Positions 58,814-64,000 of a DNA stretch of 64,000 nt are shown here, one piece after another (positions within the stretch are counted from its first letter, which is position 1; each line of letters starts with the position of its first letter). A program made the translations under genes and the position numbers. A model generated the notes under the pieces. That model ran no database searches and was not told the DNA's origin. It worked only from the letters and a program-made list of their open reading frames with translations. Where the stretch lies: assembly GCF_013415485.1 (NCBI RefSeq), contig NZ_JACBXS010000009.1:48772-112771 (forward strand). Reading direction: 5' to 3'. The DNA is from Rhabdonatronobacter sediminivivens. Its GTDB lineage: Bacteria > Pseudomonadota > Alphaproteobacteria > Rhodobacterales > Rhodobacteraceae.

Positions 58814-61003
58814 ATGAATTCCGAACAGTTTTCCGTGCCACAGGCTGACTTTCTGCACGCCCCTTTCCCCGAACCCGTTACCCTGCCGGATTTCGACCCC
58901 ACCGGACCGGGGCGCTTCTTCAACCGCGAATTGTCCTGGCTGGAATTCAACTGGCGTGTGCTGGAGGAAGCGACCAACCCGCGCGTGCCCTTGCTGGAAC
59001 GGGTGCGGTTCCTGTCGATCTCGGCCGCCAATCTGGATGAGTTCTATACCGTGCGGGTGGCCGGTCTGCGCGAACTGGCGCGCGAAGGGAACACCACGCC
59101 TTCGGCCGATGGGCGCACGCCTGCGGAACAGATGGTGGTGATCAACGAAGACGCCCGCGCGCTTATGGACCGCCAGCAGGCGATCTGGCGTGCCCTGCGC
59201 GATGAACTGGGCGAAAACGGCATCGCCATCCTGACCCGCGCGGACCTGACCGAAACGGACCGCCCCGCCCTGCAGGCGCATTTCCTGGAAAACATCTTTC
59301 CGGTGCTCTCGCCCCTGGCGATCGACCCGGCGCATCCGTTCCCCTTCATCCCGAATACCGGCTTCTGTCTGGCGCTGCGGCTGGAACATGAAGCCACGGG
59401 ACGGCGGCGCAAGGCGCTGCTGCCGGTGCCGCATCAGATCAACCGTTTCCTGCCGCTGCCCCCCGACGGCGCTTGTGACCGTTTCCTGCCGCTGGAGGAA
59501 CTGCTGCTGGCCGAGCTGTCCAGCCTGTTCCCAGGCTACCGGCTGGTGGATTCCTGCGCCTTCACCGTGCTGCGCGACAGCGACCTGGAACTGGAGGAAG
59601 AGGCCGAGGACCTGGTGCGCGAATTCGAGATCGCGCTGAAGCGCCGCCGCCGCGGCGAGGTGGTGCGCATGAAGATCACCGCCGGCGCCCCTGCCCCTTT
59701 GCGCGAACTGGTCATGCGCGAATTGCACGTCGCCGCCGATGAGGTGGTCGAGATCAATGGCCTCATGCGCATTTCGACGCTCAGCGAACTGATGCTGGAC
59801 AGCCGCCGGGACCTGCAATGGCCCGGCTTCACCCCGCGCGTGCCCGAACGCGTTCAGGACCACGAAGGCGACATGTTCGCCGCCATCCGGCAAAAGGACA
59901 TGCTGCTGCACCACCCCTATGAGACCTTCGACATGGTGGTGCGCTTTCTGGAACAGGCCGCCCGCGACCCCGATGTGCTGGCCATCAAGCAGACGCTCTA
60001 CCGCACCTCACGCGAAAGCCCCATCGTCGCCGCCCTGTGCGAGGCCGCCGAGGCGGGAAAATCCGTCACCGCCTTCGTGGAGTTGAAGGCCCGCTTCGAC
60101 GAGGCCGCCAACATCCGCCAGTCGCGGCGGCTGGAACGCGCGGGCGCGCATGTGGTCTATGGGTTCATCGACCTGAAGACCCATGCCAAGATCAGCGCCG
60201 TGGTCCGGCGTGAGGGCAAGCGGCTGGTCACCTATACCCATTGGGGCACCGGCAATTACCACCCCATCACCGCGCGCATCTACACGGACCTGAGCCTGTT
60301 CACCTGCGATCCGGCGCTGGGGCGCGATGCCGCGCGGGTGTTCAACTACCTGTCCGGCTATGCCGAACCCGAGGTGCTGGAAAACCTGTCGATCGCACCG
60401 CTGTCGCTGAAGCCGCGCCTGCTGGAGTGGATCGCGGCCGAAGCCGACCACGCCCGCGCCGGGCGCCCGGCGGCGATCTGGGCCAAGATGAACTCGCTCA
60501 TCGATGCCGAGGTGATCGACGCGCTTTATGCCGCCAGCCAGGCCGGAGTGAAGATCAGCCTGGTGATCCGCGGGATCAACGGCCTGCGCCCCGGCGTGCG
60601 CGGCCTGTCCGAGAACATCCGCATCAAATCCATCGTCGGGCGCTATCTGGAACATTCGCGCATCGTCTGTTTCGGCAACGGGCACGGGCTTCCGTCGGAC
60701 CAGGCGCGGGTGTTCATGAGCTCGGCCGACTGGATGGGCCGCAATCTGGTGCGCCGGGTGGAAACGCTGGTGGAAATCCACAACCCCACGGTCAAGACCC
60801 AGATCGTCGAACAGATCATGGCCGCAAACCTGGCCGATGTGGCGCAAAGCTGGGTGCTGCACCCCGAAGCCCGCGCCGCCCGCGTGCCGAACGACCCCGA
60901 GGCCTTCAACTGCCACCGCTTCTTCATGGAGAACCCTTCGCTTTCGGGGCGCGGCTCGGCCGGGGCATCGGACGCGCCGCTGCTGACCCATTCGCGGGAC
61001 TGA
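58814..61003 (+). CDS. ppk: Polyphosphate kinase
   Basis: A 729-residue enzyme that reversibly makes polyphosphate from ATP. N domain: FFNRELSWLEFNWRVLEEATNPRVPLLERVRFLSI. Head domain: LSPLAIDPAHPFPFI. Catalytic domains: DMLLHHPYETFDMVVRFLEQAARDPDVLAIKQTLYRTS; the KTHAK segment with the autophosphorylated His; VTYTHWGTGNYHPITARIYTDLSLFT; and MSSADWMGRNLVRRVETLVEI. ATG 58814 is preceded by AAGG; a start seven codons earlier is possible. ppx, its common partner, is not adjacent; the next gene is the aldolase. Confidence 0.97.
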   Translation: MNSEQFSVPQADFLHAPFPEPVTLPDFDPTGPGRFFNRELSWLEFNWRVLEEATNPRVPLLERVRFLSISAANLDEFYTVRVAGLRELAREGNTTPSADGRTPAEQMVVINEDARALMDRQQAIWRALRDELGENGIAILTRADLTETDRPALQAHFLENIFPVLSPLAIDPAHPFPFIPNTGFCLALRLEHEATGRRRKALLPVPHQINRFLPLPPDGACDRFLPLEELLLAELSSLFPGYRLVDSCAFTVLRDSDLELEEEAEDLVREFEIALKRRRRGEVVRMKITAGAPAPLRELVMRELHVAADEVVEINGLMRISTLSELMLDSRRDLQWPGFTPRVPERVQDHEGDMFAAIRQKDMLLHHPYETFDMVVRFLEQAARDPDVLAIKQTLYRTSRESPIVAALCEAAEAGKSVTAFVELKARFDEAANIRQSRRLERAGAHVVYGFIDLKTHAKISAVVRREGKRLVTYTHWGTGNYHPITARIYTDLSLFTCDPALGRDAARVFNYLSGYAEPEVLENLSIAPLSLKPRLLEWIAAEADHARAGRPAAIWAKMNSLIDAEVIDALYAASQAGVKISLVIRGINGLRPGVRGLSENIRIKSIVGRYLEHSRIVCFGNGHGLPSDQARVFMSSADWMGRNLVRRVETLVEIHNPTVKTQIVEQIMAANLADVAQSWVLHPEARAARVPNDPEAFNCHRFFMENPSLSGRGSAGASDAPLLTHSRD

Positions 61004-61119
61004 CCGGTGCCGCGCAACGGCGATAGCGTTATCAGCGCCGATGTGAGCGCAACCGCCATTGTTTTGCGCGATTGTGCGGCGTAATCCTGTGCGCAACCAG
61101 AACCAAGGAGAGATGCCCC

Positions 61120-62049
61120 ATGCGCGCGACCCGCACCGTCCGGAAAATCCTGTCCCATTACGAAGGCGAAACCCCCGGGGTGAAGGCGCAACTGTGCCGC
61201 ATGCTGATGCAGGGCAAGCTGGGCGGGACCGGCAAGATGATCATCCTGCCGGTGGACCAGGGGTTCGAACACGGCCCCGCACGCAGCTTTGCCCCCAACC
61301 CCGCCGCCTATGACCCGCATTATCATTACCAACTGGCGCTGGATGCGGGGCTGAACGCCTATGCCGCGCCGCTGGGCATGATCGAGGCCGGGGCCGATAC
61401 CTTCGCCGGGCAGATCCCCACCATCCTGAAGGTCAACAGCGCCAATTCGCTGATGTCCGACACGGCGGGCAAGAACCAGGCGATCACCGGCTCGGTGGAT
61501 GATGCACTGCGGCTGGGCTGTTCGGCCATCGGCTTCACCATTTATCCCGGCAGCGATTGCGCGCTGGACATGTTCGAGGAAATCAGCGCCATGCGCGAGG
61601 AGGCCGCCGCCAAGGGCGTGGCCACCGTGATCTGGTCCTATCCGCGCGGCGAAGCCGTGACCAAGGACGGCGAGACGGGCATCGACGTGGCCGCCTATGC
61701 CGCCCAGATCGCCGCCCTGCTGGGCGCGCATGTCATCAAGATCAAGCTCTCGACCGATCATCTGATGCTGCCTGAGGCCAAGAAGGTCTATGAGGCGCAG
61801 GGCATCGACATCGCCACCCAGGCCGCGCGGGTGAAGCACTGCATGGAGGCCAGCTTCAACGGCCGCCGGATCGTGGTGTTTTCCGGCGGGGCCAAGAAGG
61901 GCACCGATTCCGTCTATGATGACGCCCGCGCCATCCGTGACGGCGGCGGCAACGGCTCCATCATCGGGCGCAACAGCTTCCAGCGCACGCGAGAGGATGC
62001 GCTGGACATGCTGGGCAAGCTGGTGGACATCTACAAGGGCAAGGCCTGA
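61120..62049 (+). CDS. Class I fructose-bisphosphate aldolase, DhnA type
   Basis: A 309-residue Schiff-base aldolase of the archaeal/DhnA family. MIILPVDQGFEHGPARSFAPNPAAYDPHYHYQLALDAGLNAYA is the family start. The Schiff-base Lys is likely in ATVIWSYPRGEA...HVIKIKLSTDH, and the phosphate-binding loops are in RIVVFSGGAKKGTD and GGNGSIIGRNSFQR. GGAG lies 8 nt before ATG 61120; another ATG 7 nt upstream is out of frame. It works in glycolysis/gluconeogenesis. Two GC-rich hairpins follow. Confidence 0.95.
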   Translation: MRATRTVRKILSHYEGETPGVKAQLCRMLMQGKLGGTGKMIILPVDQGFEHGPARSFAPNPAAYDPHYHYQLALDAGLNAYAAPLGMIEAGADTFAGQIPTILKVNSANSLMSDTAGKNQAITGSVDDALRLGCSAIGFTIYPGSDCALDMFEEISAMREEAAAKGVATVIWSYPRGEAVTKDGETGIDVAAYAAQIAALLGAHVIKIKLSTDHLMLPEAKKVYEAQGIDIATQAARVKHCMEASFNGRRIVVFSGGAKKGTDSVYDDARAIRDGGGNGSIIGRNSFQRTREDALDMLGKLVDIYKGKA

Positions 62050-62053
62050 CCCC

Positions 62054-62109
62054 GGGCGGGCTGCGCACCCGCCCCCAATCGCGCCCGGCGGAGACATCCG
62101 GCCGGGCGC
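62054..62109 (+). terminator. Tandem hairpins after the aldolase gene
   Basis: First stem: GGGCGGG (62054-62060)/CCCGCCC (62068-62074), loop 7 nt. Second stem: GCGCCCGGC (62081-62089)/GCCGGGCGC (62101-62109), loop 11 nt. They start 5 nt after the aldolase stop. No T-run, but two strong consecutive stems make a transcription end likely; the convergent DUF1489 gene could share it. Confidence 0.55.
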
Positions 62110-62167
62110 GGGGTGTCCCGGTGCTGAAGGCCGTCCGTCCATCGGCACGCCAGCCTTGGCGGGCCGC

Positions 62168-62599
62168 TCAGCGCAGACCCAGGTCGGACAGCGCCGCGTC
62201 CAGTTCCGGTGGCAGGGTGTCATCGCCCTTGCGCGGGCTGGGCAGATCGGCGGGGGCCTCGGCCGCGGGAAGGTAGCGCCAGCCCTGGAAGGGGCGGCGC
62301 AGGGCGGCGCGGGTGCGGATGATCGCAGGGTCCAGCACAATGGCGCAGCGCCGCACCCCGTCGGCGCCGATCCATTCGTCCAGCCGCACCAGCCGCTGCC
62401 GCGCCTGCACCGCGCCCTTGATCACCCAGTAAAGCGACCCGCCCGCCAGCAGTTCCTCGGCCCGTTTCGGCCACATGCGGGTCACATGCACCGGCAGCCC
62501 GTCAGCCCCCAGGGCCCGGCGCGTGCCCTGCCAGGTGATCAGATCCTCGACGCTCTCGGCGCCGACGCAAAGCTTGATAAGGTGAAGCTGTCCCGCCAT
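62168..62599 (-). CDS. DUF1489-family protein
   Basis: 143 residues: MAGQLHLIKLCVGAESVEDLITWQGTRRALGADGLPVHVTRMWPKRAEELLAGGSLYWVIKGAVQARQRLVRLDEW, then GVRRCAIVLDPAIIRTRAALRRPFQGWRYL. It matches the DUF1489 family, restricted largely to alphaproteobacteria, in length and in these conserved blocks. Function unknown. It is convergent with the aldolase and divergent from the GYF/DUF805 gene. Confidence 0.9.
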   Translation of the reverse strand: MAGQLHLIKLCVGAESVEDLITWQGTRRALGADGLPVHVTRMWPKRAEELLAGGSLYWVIKGAVQARQRLVRLDEWIGADGVRRCAIVLDPAIIRTRAALRRPFQGWRYLPAAEAPADLPSPRKGDDTLPPELDAALSDLGLR

Positions 62600-62740
62600 G
62601 CCCGCCAGATAGCGCAGCACGGCGCCGGGGACAACGCGCTGTGGCCGCAAAAGCGCCCCGGCGCAGGTTAGCGCCAACGCGGGCTTGACGGTGGCGCACC
62701 GGTGCCGGACCCTTGCGTCATAACTTTTCGGAGCCCTGAA

Positions 62741-63469
62741 TTGACCGACACGCCCTGGTATTACGTTCTTGACGGCAACCGCGTCGGCCCCGTCGCCGCA
62801 GCCGAGATCGCAGCCCTGATTTCCGAGGGCGTCCTGAGCCGCCGCACCCTTGTCTGGCAGGAGGGAATGGACGGCTGGGAACCCGCCAGCACCCATTTCT
62901 CCCCCGATGCGCCCCCTCCACTGCCCGGCCTGGCCGACCTGCCCCGCGCGGGCCAGCGCCGCAGCCCTCAGCCAGAGCCCACCACCGGGCTGGACGGGCT
63001 CTATATCCATGCCCCTGCCCGCGGGTTCTCCGAAGCGATCCGGGTCTGCCTTGGTAACTACATCGCCTTCTCGGGACGGGCCAGCCGGTCGGAATACTGG
63101 TATTTCTTCCTGTTCACGGTGCTGGCGGGCCTTGTTGCGGCGGTTCTGGATGCGGTCCTGTTCGGCACCGGATGGGAGGATGAGTTCAGCCCCCTCAACA
63201 CCCTTACCAATCTGGCGCTGCTGCTGCCCATGCTGGCGGTGGGCTGGCGGCGGTTGCATGACATCAACCGTTCGGGCTGGTGGATCGGAGGGTTCTGGCT
63301 GGCCCTGATGGGCGGGGGCTTTCTGATCGGGCTGATGGGGGCGACAGGCGGCCTTGCCGGAGCAGGCGCGGGTGCCGCCCTTCTGGGCATTGGCGTGCTG
63401 GTCTATTTCATCGTCATGCTGGTGTTCCTGTGCACCCGCGGCGACCCGGGACCGAACCGCTTTGGCTAA
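62741..63469 (+). CDS. GYF-domain and DUF805 membrane protein
   Basis: 242 residues. N-terminal GYF_2-type domain: WYYVLDGNRVGPVAAAEIAALISEGVLSRRTLVWQEGMDGWEPAS (about residues 5-50). After a Pro-rich linker comes a DUF805 membrane domain with four transmembrane segments (LGNYIAFSGRASRSEYWYFFLFTVL, LPMLAVGWRRLHDINRSGWW). GYF modules bind proline-rich or peptide ligands; the role of the pair is unknown. A TTG start at 62741 with GGAG 9 nt upstream is preferred; a GTG 13 codons earlier is the alternative. Confidence 0.88.
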   Translation: MTDTPWYYVLDGNRVGPVAAAEIAALISEGVLSRRTLVWQEGMDGWEPASTHFSPDAPPPLPGLADLPRAGQRRSPQPEPTTGLDGLYIHAPARGFSEAIRVCLGNYIAFSGRASRSEYWYFFLFTVLAGLVAAVLDAVLFGTGWEDEFSPLNTLTNLALLLPMLAVGWRRLHDINRSGWWIGGFWLALMGGGFLIGLMGATGGLAGAGAGAALLGIGVLVYFIVMLVFLCTRGDPGPNRFG

Positions 63470-63834
63470 TGACGGCCCGGTGCGGTGGGTCCCTTGTGTC
63501 GCGGCACCACCCGCACCGACGAGGATGCGAGGGTCCGCGCTGCAGGCCTTTCAACCATTCGTCCCCGATCCGTTGCGGGCGAGTTCCCGCACAGAGGGTG
63601 CGAGCCGACCGACCGCCAGGAATCCGAACGCAAGGCAACCTACCATCCACGGCGACTGCGCGGCTTGTGTACCATCCTCCGACCCCTGGATTGGCCAGGG
63701 GTTCTCCGATGCGATGAACCGCAGACCCAAGCTGCCGCCACGGCGGATCATTCGGCAGCGAAAGTCAATGAAAGCGGCTCAGTCTCCGGCCATATGCCGG
63801 TCTGAGAGTCCGATTCATAATGGTCTGAATGATT
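63470..63834. other. Gap without a recognisable gene
   Basis: 365 bp between the DUF805 gene and the IS5-type transposase. It holds no tRNA-like fold, no promoter I would defend and no convincing coding frame. The last 40 bp should contain the inverted repeat of the insertion sequence, but its sister end lies outside the window, so it cannot be fixed. Confidence 0.6.
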
Positions 63835-64000
63835 TCAGGTTCTTGCGATGAGGCGGGTGAGGCGACGGATGTGGGCGATGAGCAGCCATGCCTCGGCGCT
63901 CTCGACTGTTCTTTCCCAATCCCTTGCCAGACGGCGGCAGCGGCCAAGCCATGCGAAGGTCCGCTCGACGACCCATCTGCGGGGCAGAACCTCGAAGCCA
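63835..64000 (-). CDS. IS5-family transposase, C-terminal fragment cut by window
   Basis: Minus-strand translation gives [51 protein letters not shown] and then a stop at 63837. The block [23 protein letters not shown] contains the catalytic Glu of the DDE triad of IS5-group (IS4/IS5, DDE_Tnp_1-like) transposases. Only 55 codons are inside the window; whether the element is intact cannot be judged. Two-frame (programmed frameshift) transposases are common in this group. Confidence 0.88.
   Translation of the reverse strand, partial: GFEVLPRRWVVERTFAWLGRCRRLARDWERTVESAEAWLLIAHIRRLTRLIART

Noticed and set aside
63470..63834. A tRNA or small gene before the IS5-type transposase
   Set aside because: No cloverleaf with acceptor, anticodon and T arms could be drawn, and the frames have no start signals or family features.

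Overview
This window comes from a GC-rich alphaproteobacterium, most likely a member of the Rhodobacteraceae/Paracoccaceae. The supporting signs are a circularly permuted two-piece tmRNA gene, a soxBDAG sarcosine oxidase operon, three tandem peptide deformylases next to fmt, a CobT-type cobaltochelatase, DUF1489, DUF4169 and DUF805 proteins, and an MlaE-F-D-type lipid ABC operon. There are no rRNA or tRNA genes and no CRISPR array. The first gene (class II DAHP synthase) and the last (IS5-type transposase) are cut by the window edges.

Layout, left half. 1-28.7 kb is ordinary chromosome: DAHP synthase; a secreted DUF4394-like protein; trpF-lapA-ihfB; an amidase divergent from a Gfo/Idh/MocA oxidoreductase; a hybrid histidine kinase with two receiver domains, the first lacking its phospho-acceptor; an Hsp20 behind an FNR-like box; a glycerophosphodiester phosphodiesterase; a KefB-type antiporter; an RTX/proline-rich/dockerin-like protein; the lipid ABC operon; soxBDAG; an FMN reductase; cobT; and small conserved proteins. 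The region ends at the tmRNA gene ssrA (about 28.68-28.99 kb).

Mobile island. Between ssrA and a sulfite dehydrogenase operon (about 29.0-39.0 kb) lies a compact 10-kb element. It encodes a tyrosine integrase abutting ssrA, an AlpA-like regulator, a phage major capsid protein, a ClpP-type head-maturation protease, a chain of translationally coupled small ORFs, two divergent Arc-type ribbon-helix-helix proteins around three copies of an 11-bp palindromic operator, a Nu1-like small terminase, a RepA-like AAA ATPase and a TOPRIM (Spo11/TopoVI-A-like) protein. I see no large terminase, portal, tail or lysis genes. This is the architecture expected of a capsid-encoding phage satellite (cf-PICI-like) rather than of an autonomous prophage, and it is the main discovery candidate here. 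An imperfect 18-bp repeat at the 3' end of ssrA and at 38937-38954 is the best candidate for its attachment sites.

Layout, right half. 39-64 kb is again chromosome: a SorT/SorU-type sulfite dehydrogenase and cytochrome with an ECF sigma/anti-sigma pair upstream; rsfS-rlmH (rsfS apparently starts at a non-AUG codon); a nucleotidyltransferase; hrpB; a LysR regulator with an EamA transporter; def-def-def(degenerate)-small protein-fmt-glycosyltransferase; a MalY/PatB lyase; a long disordered acidic protein; thiamine pyrophosphokinase; a GT25 glycosyltransferase; a rhomboid protease; polyphosphate kinase; a class I DhnA-type aldolase; a DUF1489 protein; a GYF/DUF805 membrane protein; and an IS5-type transposase fragment.

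Family assignments come from reading motifs and protein sequence by eye. No database search was run.
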